Below, piece after piece: positions 16,467-24,838 of a stretch of 43,469 nucleotides of DNA. Numbering within the stretch: position 1 is the stretch's first letter; each line of letters begins with the position of its first letter. The notes beneath the pieces were generated by a model. The model saw nothing but the letters and a program-made list of their open reading frames with translations. It was not told the origin of the DNA and searched no databases. This DNA comes from Thermoplasmata archaeon. Lineage in GTDB: Archaea; Thermoplasmatota; Thermoplasmata; Lutacidiplasmatales; UBA184. The position numbers were made by a program, and so were the translations under genes. The stretch covers positions 1 to 43,469 of the forward strand of contig JASHOP010000008.1 in NCBI GenBank assembly GCA_030041075.1, written 5' to 3'.

Positions 16467-17021
16467 ATGATTCTCTCGGACCGGGCGATCCTCGCCGCGA
16501 TGACGGACGGAAGGATCGTGGTGCGCCCGTTCCGTCCGGACTGCCTCGGGACGAACTCGTACGACGTGCACCTCGGCCCCTACCTGATGGTCTACCGCGA
16601 CGGAGCGCTCGACGCCCGCCGGGCGAATCCGGTCCGCGAGTTCCGGATCCCACCGGACGGCTTCGTCCTCGTCCCCGGCCAGCTCTATCTCGGGGTCACG
16701 GCGGAGTACACCGAGACCCACGGCTACGTGCCGTTCCTCGAGGGGAAGTCGAGCGTCGGACGGCTCGGCATCGACATCCACTCCACGGCCGGCAAGGGCG
16801 ACGAAGGGTTCTGCAACCACTGGACGCTCGAGATGAGCGTGAAGCTACCCGTGCGGATCTACGCGGGGATGCCGGTCGGCCAACTGATCTACTTCGAGAT
16901 CTCGGGCCCGGTCGGGAAGAGCTACTCGGCCAAGCGCTCCGCGAAGTACCGACGCGTCTCTCCCCATCCGATCCCGTCGAGGATGCAGCTCAACTTCGCC
17001 CCGCGCCCCCGCCGCCGCTGA
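16467..17021 (+). CDS. dcd: dCTP deaminase
   Basis: A 184-residue trimeric enzyme that deaminates dCTP to dUTP (or, in bifunctional archaeal forms, on to dUMP) for thymidylate synthesis. It has the family start MILSDRAIL, the NSYDVHLGP strand, and EGKSSVGRLGI with the serine and arginine that bind triphosphate (compare S111/R115 of E. coli Dcd), followed by the catalytic glutamate in WTLEM. The segment STAGKGDEGFCNHWTLE is slightly divergent from the common AG..D.G..G..TLE. A Lys/Arg-rich C-terminal tail follows the KYRR segment. Whether it is mono- or bifunctional is not decidable here. Confidence 0.92.
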   Translation: MILSDRAILAAMTDGRIVVRPFRPDCLGTNSYDVHLGPYLMVYRDGALDARRANPVREFRIPPDGFVLVPGQLYLGVTAEYTETHGYVPFLEGKSSVGRLGIDIHSTAGKGDEGFCNHWTLEMSVKLPVRIYAGMPVGQLIYFEISGPVGKSYSAKRSAKYRRVSPHPIPSRMQLNFAPRPRRR

Positions 17022-17028
17022 GGGCGGA

Positions 17029-17673
17029 ATGCCCATGGCCCGGAAGGCGAACGGGGATCCGCGGCGGGTGCCGACGCTCCATCCCCCGTTCCGGACCCGC
17101 CGGCTGGAGCTCCGCTGGCCGTCGGCCCGGCTCAACGAGCAGGTCGTCCGCCTCCTCAACGATCCGGTCGTGACGCGGTGGACCCTGCGCATCCCGAGCC
17201 CGTACACCGCCCGGGACGCGGCCGAGTTCGTCCGACGGGCCCGCGCCCACCGTCGGAGCGGCCGCATCCTGTCGTTCCAGATCGTCCGCCGCCGGGACGG
17301 GGCGCTTCTGGGAGGCGCCGGGATCCACGGGATCGACCGTTCGAACGGGATCGGGGAGATCGGCTACCTGATCGGGCGCCCGTATCGGGGTAGGGGGTAC
17401 GCGACCGAGGCGGTCGGCGCGCTCGTGCGCGTCGCGTTCGGCCCCCTCGGGCTTCACCGGGTCGAAGCGCGCGTCTTTCCCGGGAACTCGCGGTCCGAGC
17501 GCGTCCTGCGAAAGCAGGGATTCCGCCGCGAGGGACGCCTCCGGGAACCCGTGCGCAAGGGCGGACGGTCGGTCGACGTGATCGTCTACGGCCGGCTCCG
17601 TTCCGACCGGGCGCCGGTCCGGCGAAGGCGTTCCGCGTCGGCGGGGCCCGGGTCGGCCGCCCGGACAAGGTAG
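17029..17673 (+). CDS. GNAT acetyltransferase, RimJ/RimL type
   Basis: A 214-residue N-acetyltransferase. The N-terminal TRRLELRWPSARLNEQVVRLLND element and the acetyl-CoA motif EIGYLIGRPYRGRGYATEAVGALVRVAF (about 109-136, with RGRGYA as the pyrophosphate loop) are typical of the RimJ/RimL group that acetylates protein N-termini; NSRSERVLRKQGFRREG is motif B. It starts 7 nt after dcd; an ATG two codons later is equally possible. The Arg/Ser/Ala-rich last ~25 residues overlap the 3' end of LeuRS on the other strand by 88 nt. The substrate is unknown. Confidence 0.88.
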   Translation: MPMARKANGDPRRVPTLHPPFRTRRLELRWPSARLNEQVVRLLNDPVVTRWTLRIPSPYTARDAAEFVRRARAHRRSGRILSFQIVRRRDGALLGGAGIHGIDRSNGIGEIGYLIGRPYRGRGYATEAVGALVRVAFGPLGLHRVEARVFPGNSRSERVLRKQGFRREGRLREPVRKGGRSVDVIVYGRLRSDRAPVRRRRSASAGPGSAARTR

Positions 17674-20531
17674 AACGCGGGACGACCGGGACGGGCCCGC
17701 TCCCTTCGCCCGAGGGGATCGTGGGGGCCGGATTCGCTCTCGGGGTAGACCGCGACCGAGCGGAACCCGAACCGTCGGACGAGGTACCCCTCGGCCGAGC
17801 GGAGGGCCTCCCCCTCGCTCACGGCCGAAGCCGGGGGCTCGGACCGGACGAGCGGGGCGACACGCTCGACGTAGCGCGGGATCTCCGCGCGGCTCGCCGA
17901 GAGCTCCGCGTGCTCGCGCGCCCGCTCCATCACCGAGCGCACGGAGGGGACCTCGCCCCGATCGGCGGACTCGCGCAGCCACCGCTCGACCGTCGTCTTC
18001 CACGGCGCGGCGACGTAGAACGCCACCGCGTCGGGCGGCGGCTCGCCGCGCTCGATCGACGGGGCGAGGACCGCCCGCAAGTCGTCCTCGACGCGCGCGA
18101 GGAACTCCTCCCGCGACTCCGCTTCCGGCGAGGACGGGAAGTCGTCCTCGGCGGGAAACGGGGCCACGGCGACGAGGCCGGGGAACCGCCCCTCGCCCAG
18201 CTCCTCGGCGAGGTGGGGCGCGACCGGCGCGAGGAGCCGGATCCAGGCCGCTACCAGGCGATCGGTCGCGCCGCCGGGAGCGCCGCCGCGGGCGTAGTAG
18301 CGCCGCAGGAGGGCGGGGATCTCCACGCTCGCGGCCTGGGACGCGGAGCGAAGGTCCGCGGCGAGGTACGCCGTGCGGACCCGCCCGACGAGCCGGTGCA
18401 TGACCGAGTCGAGCCACCGGTCGAGCTCGGGGGGTCCCGCGCCGTCGCCCGTCGCCCCGCGCGCGAGACGCTCGACCTCGCGGAGCCGGTCGGCCGAGGC
18501 GCGGACGGCGTCCGAGTCCCACGCGAGGTCCTGGGAGGCGGAGGCGGCCGAGCAGTAGTACAGGCGCAGCGCGTCCGCCCCCCACTCGTCGATCGCCGCG
18601 TCGACCGACGGGACCCGACCTCCCTTCGCCCCGATCTCCTTCTTCGAGAGCTTGTCCCCCGACGCGCCGGTGATCCAGGCGTGCACGAAGATCCCCCGGG
18701 GCTGGAGCTCGGGCGGGAGGAGGCGCGCGTGGGTGTAGAGGAAGACGGGGAAGTGCACCCGCTTGTGCTCCTTTCCGCCGACGTTGAGATCGAGCGGGTA
18801 CCAGTAGAGGAACTCGTCGCGGACCTCGTCGAGGACCGCGCGCTCGACGCTCGGCTCCCCCGGACCCCGTCCGAGGAAGACGTAGTCGAAGAACGCGTCG
18901 GTGAGCTGGACGGGCGTGAGGCGCCCCGCGGTCACGAAGCGCCGGACGACGAAGTACGCCATGTAGAACGTCGAGTCGGCGATCGGCTCGATCGTCCACG
19001 CGGGATCGAGCGGGAACGGCGAGCCGAGCCAGCGGCCGTGCCGGGCGCACGGACGGTCGCCGAACCAGTCGAAGATCCCCTCGAGCTCCTGGGCGTAGTC
19101 GGCCGGCCACGTCGTCAGGCCCTCCGCGAGCCGGCGGGTCTCCGCCTTCCACGCGGGATCGCCGTAATGGAGGAACCACTGGTCGGGGACCCTGCGGATC
19201 ACCACCGAGTGCCCGTTGCGGCAGACCACGGGCTTCGAGAACTCCCGGAGCGGGAAGCTCGAGCCCGCCGCCACCAGCTCCGCGGCGACCTGGTCCCGCG
19301 CGTCGCGCACCAGGATCCCCTCGAGCTCGGGGATCGACATCCGTCCCCGGACGTACTCGAGACGGTACAGCCGTTCGGTCGCCGCGTCGACCTTCCCGCG
19401 CTCGCCGAGGCCCTTCGCGCCCACCGCCCGGAGCGCCCGCTCGGCCGGAGTTCCGTGACCGTGGAGCAGCTCGATCTCCGAGCTGGCGAGCGCGGATCCT
19501 GCCGGGATCTCGATGAGGACCCTCGGGGAGCCGATCCTCGACCGCAGGCGGTCGGGAAGCTCCGCGAGCGCCGCGGCGTCGGCCGGCGCGTGGGCCGGGA
19601 CGCTCATCACGACCCCCGTGCCGACGTGGGGATCGACGAGCGCGCTCTCCACCACCGGCACGCGGTCCTCGCGCCGCGGTACCTTCGCGTCGAGGCCGAC
19701 CACCTCCGACGCCGGGACGGTGTGGCCGACGCGACCCCCGTGCTGCTCGACGAGACGCTCGGCCGCGGCCGGGGCGACCAGGTACGACCGCTCGCCGTGA
19801 TGCCAGACGGCCAGCGTACCGCCGACCGCGACCCAGACGTTCGTCACCCCGTAGACCGTCTCCGGTCGCAGTGTGGCCGCGAGGAGGATCCTTCCGTCGT
19901 CGAGCGCGAACGGAACGGTCGAGTACGTCACGACCTCCGCATCGCCCCCCGACGCGAGGTCGGTCTCCGCCGCGTCGACGGCGACGGGTCCGCAGACCGG
20001 GCAGACGGACGCGAAGTGCGTGCCCTGGACCAGGGCGCCGCGCTCGTGGAGGGTGCGGAACTGCCACCGGACGAATGCCCGGTAGTCGTCGTCGATCGTT
20101 GTCAGGTACGACGTGGGATCGATGAGGACGCCGATCGACGCGAGCACGGGCGGATACGTCGACCCCAGGAAGCGGGCCGCCGCCTCGGGGTCCTCGAGGC
20201 GGGCCCAGTCGCTCGGGGGCACGCGCGCCTCCTCGAGCGATCGGAGCGTCGTCGGGTCGCGGTCGCGGATCTTCTGGGACCAGGCGACGGCCGGCAGGCC
20301 CGACGCGTGCACGCCGAACGGAAAGAACACCTGCTCGCCGAGCATCCGGTGGAACCGGTGGAGGGCGTCGGCGAACGCGTAGCCCCTCAGGTGCCCGACG
20401 TGGAGGAAGCCGCTCGTTCCGGGGTAGGCGTTCAGCGCGTAGAACTTTCGCTTTCCGGCCCGGCGCTCCCCGGTCGCGAGACCCGCGCGGAGCCACGCCT
20501 GTTGCCAGTGCGCCGCGCGACCCCGGTCCAT
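17586..20531 (-). CDS. leuS: leucyl-tRNA synthetase (archaeal/eukaryotic type)
   Basis: A 981-residue class I synthetase that charges tRNA-Leu. It shows the HIGH-equivalent HVGH at 44-47, a CP1 editing domain with TLRPETVYGVTN (220-231) and the editing aspartate near D318 in PAHAPAD, QWFLHYGDPAWK of the core, and the KMSKS-equivalent KLSKK at 627-631 followed by KEIGAKGG and WGADALRLY. The KMSKS loop departs from the usual sequence and carries extra residues before the conserved Asp-Ala helix. The chosen ATG at 20531 is 27 nt from a TATA element, so the mRNA is probably leaderless. The 3' end overlaps the convergent GNAT gene. Confidence 0.93.
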   Translation of the reverse strand: MDRGRAAHWQQAWLRAGLATGERRAGKRKFYALNAYPGTSGFLHVGHLRGYAFADALHRFHRMLGEQVFFPFGVHASGLPAVAWSQKIRDRDPTTLRSLEEARVPPSDWARLEDPEAAARFLGSTYPPVLASIGVLIDPTSYLTTIDDDYRAFVRWQFRTLHERGALVQGTHFASVCPVCGPVAVDAAETDLASGGDAEVVTYSTVPFALDDGRILLAATLRPETVYGVTNVWVAVGGTLAVWHHGERSYLVAPAAAERLVEQHGGRVGHTVPASEVVGLDAKVPRREDRVPVVESALVDPHVGTGVVMSVPAHAPADAAALAELPDRLRSRIGSPRVLIEIPAGSALASSEIELLHGHGTPAERALRAVGAKGLGERGKVDAATERLYRLEYVRGRMSIPELEGILVRDARDQVAAELVAAGSSFPLREFSKPVVCRNGHSVVIRRVPDQWFLHYGDPAWKAETRRLAEGLTTWPADYAQELEGIFDWFGDRPCARHGRWLGSPFPLDPAWTIEPIADSTFYMAYFVVRRFVTAGRLTPVQLTDAFFDYVFLGRGPGEPSVERAVLDEVRDEFLYWYPLDLNVGGKEHKRVHFPVFLYTHARLLPPELQPRGIFVHAWITGASGDKLSKKEIGAKGGRVPSVDAAIDEWGADALRLYYCSAASASQDLAWDSDAVRASADRLREVERLARGATGDGAGPPELDRWLDSVMHRLVGRVRTAYLAADLRSASQAASVEIPALLRRYYARGGAPGGATDRLVAAWIRLLAPVAPHLAEELGEGRFPGLVAVAPFPAEDDFPSSPEAESREEFLARVEDDLRAVLAPSIERGEPPPDAVAFYVAAPWKTTVERWLRESADRGEVPSVRSVMERAREHAELSASRAEIPRYVERVAPLVRSEPPASAVSEGEALRSAEGYLVRRFGFRSVAVYPESESGPHDPLGRRERARPGRPAFYLVRAADPGPADAERLRRTGARSERSRP

Positions 20532-20554
20532 CGGGCGCCTTCGAGAGGCGGGCC

Positions 20555-20563
20555 GTATTTGAG
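20555..20563 (-). promoter_or_regulatory. TATA box of leuS
   Basis: CTCAAATAC on the minus strand, centred 27 nt before the leuS ATG. The 164-nt divergent gap also holds a separate promoter for queE on the other strand. Confidence 0.5.
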
Positions 20564-20664
20564 CGGTCGCGCGGACGCCGCTCCGCACCACGAGGAGGCG
20601 GAGGCGGACGACGCCGGACCGTCGACGACTTCCCGCCGTCGGTGCCCCGGCGGGGCGCGAAGCG

Positions 20665-20671
20665 CCTATAG
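20665..20671 (+). promoter_or_regulatory. TATA-like element of queE
   Basis: CCTATAG centred about 28 nt before the GTG start at 20696; the spacing supports that GTG and a leaderless message. Confidence 0.45.
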
Positions 20672-20695
20672 CCCGCCGTCCCGGTATCGACGGCC

Positions 20696-21325
20696 GTGCG
20701 GATCATCGAGGTGTTCCACTCGGTCCAGGGCGAGGGGCCGTTCACCGGACTCCGCACCTCGTTCGTGCGGACCGCGCGATGCAACCTCCGATGCTCGTGG
20801 TGCGACACGACCTACTCGTTCGGCCCTGGCCGGGAGCGCTCGATCGCGTCCCTGCTCGCGGAGATCGCCCGGCACCGCACGCGGAACGTTTGCCTGACGG
20901 GAGGCGAGCCGCTCCTGCAGAGAGAGTCGCTCGCCCTCGTCCAACGGCTCTCGGACCGGGGGCTCACGACGGTCATCGAGACGGGAGGCTCGCTCGACGT
21001 CGCGCCGTTCCTCGGGGTCCCCCGAGTCGTGCTCAGCGTGGACGTAAAATGCCCGTCGTCGAAGATGGAGGGGAGGAATCGCTGGTCGAACCTTCCGCGG
21101 CTCCGGGCGAGGGACGCGATCAAGTTCGTCATCGCCGACCGCCGCGACTACCTCTACGCGAGGCGGGTGCTCCGAAAGTACGGGGGCGGGGCTACCGTCG
21201 TCTTCCAGCCGGTGTGGGGAACCGACGCCGGCAGGCTCGCCGACTGGGTCCTCCGCGACCGTCTCGACGTGCGGGTGATGGTCCAGGAACACAAGGTCCT
21301 GTGGGGCGACGTTCCCGGGCGCTAG
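20696..21325 (+). CDS. queE: 7-carboxy-7-deazaguanine synthase QueE
   Basis: A 209-residue radical-SAM enzyme that converts 6-carboxytetrahydropterin to 7-carboxy-7-deazaguanine, leading to archaeosine in archaeal tRNA. The HSVQGEGPFTGLRTSFVR start and the [4Fe-4S] motif CNLRCSWC (C29, C33, C36, a CX3CX2C spacing) are diagnostic. CLTGGEPLLQ gives the GGE motif for SAM binding, and VIETGGS and SVDVKCPSS are further family segments. It begins with GTG 28 nt after a TATA element. It is compact for the family but looks complete. Confidence 0.94.
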   Translation: MRIIEVFHSVQGEGPFTGLRTSFVRTARCNLRCSWCDTTYSFGPGRERSIASLLAEIARHRTRNVCLTGGEPLLQRESLALVQRLSDRGLTTVIETGGSLDVAPFLGVPRVVLSVDVKCPSSKMEGRNRWSNLPRLRARDAIKFVIADRRDYLYARRVLRKYGGGATVVFQPVWGTDAGRLADWVLRDRLDVRVMVQEHKVLWGDVPGR

Positions 21326-21378
21326 TCCGTCGCCCGCCAGCGTAAAGAGGCCGGGTCCCTCGTTTCCCCTCTCGGGAC

Positions 21379-22488
21379 ATGGCGGAGAGCTTGGCCGGGG
21401 TGCCCACCCCCCGGGCGGCGGCCGACTCGCCGTTCGGGAAGGCGAAGGGGATGGTCTTCCCGAGGACGGTGCTCGTGGGCCACGGCGTGATCGAGGAGAT
21501 CGCGACGACCTGCCGTCAGTTCGACTTCCCCACCCGGGGGGCGGTGATCACGGGGCCCCTGACGGCCGAGCTCGCGGGGAACCGGGCGAGTGAGATCCTG
21601 AACTCGGACGGCTTCAGGGTCTCCACGATCGTGGCCCACGAGGCGACGGTCGCGGAGGTCGACCGCGTGGCCGGCGAGGTGCGTTCCGCCGAGGCCCGCT
21701 TCCTCGTCGGGGCGGGGGGCGGGAGCAAGATCGACATCACGAAGGTCGTCGCGGCGCGCCTCCGCATCCCGTTCCTCAGCCTGCCGACGTCCGCCGCGCA
21801 CGATGGGATCTCGTCCCCCCGGGCGTCGCTCCACGGCGCCGAGAGCGTGACCAGCCTCGCCGCGGCGGTCCCGATCGGCGTCATCGCCGACACCGCGGTC
21901 CTGGTCCAGGCCCCGTTCCGGCTGCTCGCCTCGGGGTGCGCCGATGTGATCTCGAACGTCACCGCAATCCTCGACTGGCGCCTCGCCGTGCGGCTCCGGA
22001 GCGAGGAGTACTCGAGCACCGCCGCGACGTTGAGCGAGTACGCCGCCCAGGAGGTGATCGACCACGCGAGCTCGATCAAGTCGAACCTCGAGGAGTCGGT
22101 CTGGATCGCGATCCGGCCGATCCTCGTCGCCGGGATCTCGATGAGCGTCGCCGGCTCGTCCCGGCCCTGCTCGGGATCGGAGCACCTGTTCAGCCACGCC
22201 CTCGACCGGACCGCCGAGCACCCGAGCCTGCACGGGGAGCAGTGCGGCGTCGGGGCGGTGATGATGATGTACCTCCACGGCGGGGACTGGCGGCGCCTCA
22301 AGAACGCGCTCGTGACGATCGGAGCCCCGACGACCGCGCGCGAGCTCGGGGTCACGAAGGAGGAGGTCGTCCGGGCGCTCGTGATGGCACAATCGATCCG
22401 GCCTGACCGCTACACGATCCTGGGCGACGGGGGGCTTCCGCGCGACGCGGCGGAGCGGCTCGCGTCCGTCACGGGGGTCATCGACTGA
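21379..22488 (+). CDS. egsA: glycerol-1-phosphate dehydrogenase
   Basis: A 369-residue enzyme that reduces dihydroxyacetone phosphate to sn-glycerol-1-phosphate, the backbone of archaeal ether lipids; a hallmark of archaea. The dinucleotide motif GAGGGSKIDITK is at 111-122, SLPTSAAHDGISSPRAS at 134-150, and the zinc site is given by the Asp in SGCADVISN and the histidines of SGSEHLFSHALD and LHGEQCGVG. A weak TATA-like CGTAAAGA lies about 33 nt upstream. The UPF0179 gene follows after one base, so the two are co-transcribed. Confidence 0.96.
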   Translation: MAESLAGVPTPRAAADSPFGKAKGMVFPRTVLVGHGVIEEIATTCRQFDFPTRGAVITGPLTAELAGNRASEILNSDGFRVSTIVAHEATVAEVDRVAGEVRSAEARFLVGAGGGSKIDITKVVAARLRIPFLSLPTSAAHDGISSPRASLHGAESVTSLAAAVPIGVIADTAVLVQAPFRLLASGCADVISNVTAILDWRLAVRLRSEEYSSTAATLSEYAAQEVIDHASSIKSNLEESVWIAIRPILVAGISMSVAGSSRPCSGSEHLFSHALDRTAEHPSLHGEQCGVGAVMMMYLHGGDWRRLKNALVTIGAPTTARELGVTKEEVVRALVMAQSIRPDRYTILGDGGLPRDAAERLASVTGVID

Positions 22489-22489
22489 G

Positions 22490-22918
22490 ATGCCCGAGAT
22501 CACGCTCCTCGGGATCGCCGAGGCCCGCGAGGGGTTCGAGTTCGTCTACCAGGGCGGCGCGCCGGTCTGCCGCACCTGCCCGTTCCGGCACGCGTGCCTG
22601 ACGCTCGACCCGGGCCGGCGCTACGCGGTGACGAAGGTACGGGATGTCACCCATCCGTGCGCGCTCCAGGAGACGGACGCCCACGTGGTCGAGGTGAAGC
22701 CGGTCGCCCGCTCCCTGGTCGTCGAGGCGCGCAGCGGGATCGTCGGGAGCCAGGTCGACGTGGGGCGCTACCCGTGCCGGCGACTGGACTGCCCGAACTG
22801 GCGGATCTGCGCCGGCCCCGACGTCCCCGCGAAGCAGCGGTTCCGCATCGAGCGCATCGATCCGGAGCCGGCGGAGTGTCGGATCGGCCGGACGCTGAAG
22901 CGGGTCGACGCGGTCTGA
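22490..22918 (+). CDS. UPF0179 family cysteine-rich protein
   Basis: A 142-residue archaeal protein of unknown function. Two similar cysteine clusters are present, CRTCPFRHAC in the N-half and CRRLDCPNWRIC in the C-half, suggesting a duplicated zinc or iron-sulphur site; VGRYPCRRLDCPNW and GRRYAVTKVRD are family-typical. It starts one base after the egsA stop, so it is coupled to lipid-backbone synthesis at least in expression; whether it is functionally linked is unknown. The 218 nt that follow, up to the convergent toroid protein, hold no gene I can support. Confidence 0.88.
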   Translation: MPEITLLGIAEAREGFEFVYQGGAPVCRTCPFRHACLTLDPGRRYAVTKVRDVTHPCALQETDAHVVEVKPVARSLVVEARSGIVGSQVDVGRYPCRRLDCPNWRICAGPDVPAKQRFRIERIDPEPAECRIGRTLKRVDAV

Positions 22919-23136
22919 GCCGGGCGCCCGAGCTTCCCGCGCGCGCCGACGTCGCGGTCGGGGACGATCCGCTCCCCGATGCGGAACGCCGCGCCCGCTC
23001 CGCGTCACGGGCCCGGACCGGAGCGGCCGACCGCGCACCGGTCCCGGAGCCGGGCTCCCCGTCCGCGGTCGCGTTGCCCGTGCGACGCGCCTCGCGGGAG
23101 GACCCCTGCGCGGCGCATCCGAGGTCGGCCGGACGG

Positions 23137-24135
23137 TCAGACCATGCCCGCCCGCGACAGGACGCTGAGCGCCTCCACCGTCGCCCAGCGGCTCGGCTCG
23201 CCCGGCGGCTCGAGGCGCAACGGCCAAACGGGTCCTTCGTCGAACACGTACCCCCCGTGCCGTGGATCGAGGTCCGGGTGGTCCGCATCGATGGCCCACG
23301 TCCCGTCCCGTCGACGCTTACGGAGGAGCCATCGAAGCGCGGGCCGAAGCCGAGGATCCGACGCATACCCGAGACGGGTCAGGATCCCCAGCCCGACGAG
23401 CAGGTCGTAGTAGTAGTGAGTCGGGTAGTGGATCCGGAACCACGGAGGGTAGCGGACCCTGCCTTCGTTCATCAACCGACGGCTGAGGTAGAACTCCGCC
23501 CCGCGCTCGATCGATCCGCGGACCGAATCGTCGCGACGGTCCTCGGGGACTTCGGCCAGGCCGGCCAGTCCCTCCCAGCAATCCAACGACCCGGTTCGTG
23601 AGGACCAGCAGTACCAGCCCCCGTCCGCCTTTTGGGTCCGAACGATCCAGGCAATGGACCGGCGGACGACGCGATGGTCGAGGTATCCGTACCGGATCAA
23701 GGTCCGGACCGCGTTTCCGATGAGGCAGATCTCGGAGCCGGGTCCTCCGAGAAGGTCCGAGCCGCGCTCGGTCCAGCGGCGCATGATCAGTTCGGAGGTG
23801 CGCCGGATCCGGGGATCGGTGCGCGTCATGCCGAGATCGGCCAAGAGGAGGAAGCGCCAGTACGTCGAGATGTACTTGGGCCGGTAGAGTTCCGGGTCCG
23901 AGGAACCCGGGGTGGCCCAACGCCCGTCCGGGAACTGGAGGTCGAGAATCCCCGCCGCCCAGCCGGTGCGACCGATCGCCTTCCGGGCGGCGCGTACCCG
24001 AGGGTCGTGGGCGGGTCGGCGGTCCACCTCGGTCCAGAACCGCCAGCGGACGGACGGGTCCGACGCTCTTCCCGTGAGCCATCTCCGGGTCTGGCGGGAC
24101 ACCGGCATGGTCGGACGAAATGCCGGCGCGGCCAT
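23137..24135 (-). CDS. alpha/alpha-toroid protein (prenyltransferase/terpene-cyclase fold)
   Basis: A 332-residue all-helical protein with QW-like repeats of the terpenoid cyclase/prenyltransferase superfamily: LQFPDGRWATPG (about 70), TQKADGGWYCW (about 160) and KRRRDGTWAID (about 275), each a Gly-Trp turn between helices, plus ISTYWRFLLLADLG and PTHYYYDLLVGLGIL. The DxDD acid motif of squalene-hopene cyclases is not visible, nor is the zinc-binding set of protein prenyltransferase beta subunits. It could be a sugar- or terpenoid-binding toroid rather than a cyclase. ATG 24135 is chosen; ATG 24108 is an alternative. No TATA element is clear. Confidence 0.6.
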   Translation of the reverse strand: MAAPAFRPTMPVSRQTRRWLTGRASDPSVRWRFWTEVDRRPAHDPRVRAARKAIGRTGWAAGILDLQFPDGRWATPGSSDPELYRPKYISTYWRFLLLADLGMTRTDPRIRRTSELIMRRWTERGSDLLGGPGSEICLIGNAVRTLIRYGYLDHRVVRRSIAWIVRTQKADGGWYCWSSRTGSLDCWEGLAGLAEVPEDRRDDSVRGSIERGAEFYLSRRLMNEGRVRYPPWFRIHYPTHYYYDLLVGLGILTRLGYASDPRLRPALRWLLRKRRRDGTWAIDADHPDLDPRHGGYVFDEGPVWPLRLEPPGEPSRWATVEALSVLSRAGMV

Positions 24136-24693
24136 TAGTCCTGGGGCGGGGCCGGGTCCCGCGCGGGGTCTGTGAAACCGGCCCAGGGGCGGGTCCCCGG
24201 ACGGGGGGCGAACTTTGGAGGACGCTCGAAGGACTCGCGTGCGTCTCCCCATCGTACCGCCACGGCGAGAGGCCCGCCGGCCCGGGGAGCGAGGGTCGCA
24301 CCGTAGAGGCCGTGACCTCCCCGGAGCGGGACGGGGAAACGGTGGACGGCGCTGGCGAGACGGGAGCCGGGACGGTCGCGCTCTGCGTTCGAAGCCCTGA
24401 TCCCGGACCCGCCGGCGCGACGCATCCCCACCGGTGGCGACTCGGGACCCCAAGCACGAGGATCTCCCTCAAGCCGGGATGTCCCGGTGGGGATCGGATC
24501 GAGAAGCGTCAAGTTCGCCGCCCGGCCCGGAGCCATCGCAGCGGTCCGAGTCGACGCCGGGCGCAAGCGGACCTTGCCGTAGATCATGGCCGGTCCGGCA
24601 GTACCGGGTCCGTCGCCGCGCCGCTCCTTCGGATGCGGTCTCCCTCCTCCCAGCAAGGCCTTGAGGCCCCCGCCTCTGGGTCCACCCCAATGC
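24136..24693. other. 558-nt non-coding stretch
   Basis: Between the start of the toroid protein gene (minus) and the tRNA-Pro gene (plus). I see no open frame with coding character, no P4-like RNase P motif and no recognisable SRP RNA. It must hold the promoters of both flanking genes, but no AT-rich element stands out. Confidence 0.4.
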
Positions 24694-24801
24694 GGGGCTG
24701 TGGGGTAGCTACGGACGTGAGGACGCACCTCCGCCCGCACTACTGGTCCATCCTTCGGGCTTTGGGAGCCCGGGACCCCGATTCAAATTCGGGCAGCCCC
24801 A
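24694..24801 (+). tRNA. tRNA-Pro(UGG) with an apparent 33-nt D-loop intron
   Basis: Acceptor arms GGGGCTG (24694-24700) and CAGCCCC (24794-24800) pair fully, discriminator A at 24801, no encoded CCA. The anticodon arm is CGGGC-TTTGGGA-GCCCG with anticodon TGG. The T arm is CCCGA-TTCAAAT-TCGGG. Between GGGGTAGCT and the GG of the D loop there are 33 extra bases. Best splice model: cuts after 24711 and after 24744, with a 4-bp helix GGAC (24713-24716) to GTCC (24746-24749) flanked by 3-nt bulges TAC and CTG, i.e. a bulge-helix-bulge core; the outer and inner helices are imperfect. Removing 24712-24744 leaves a normal 75-nt tRNA with G18G19 restored. Confidence 0.85.
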
Positions 24802-24838
24802 TTCCAGCGGAGTCCGCGGCCGCTCCGCAGTCGTCGGG

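Noticed and set aside
1322-20808. Very long open frames opposite or alongside real genes, for example on plus 1322-5104 and 17721-20897, and on minus 9511-13302 and 16990-20808
   Set aside because: They are Arg/Gly/Pro/Asp-rich, lack any recognisable motif and lie antisense to clear genes; high GC simply removes stop codons.
24136-24693. Possible RNase P or SRP RNA in the non-coding stretch before tRNA-Pro
   Set aside because: No conserved P4 or SRP-core sequence could be seen on either strand.
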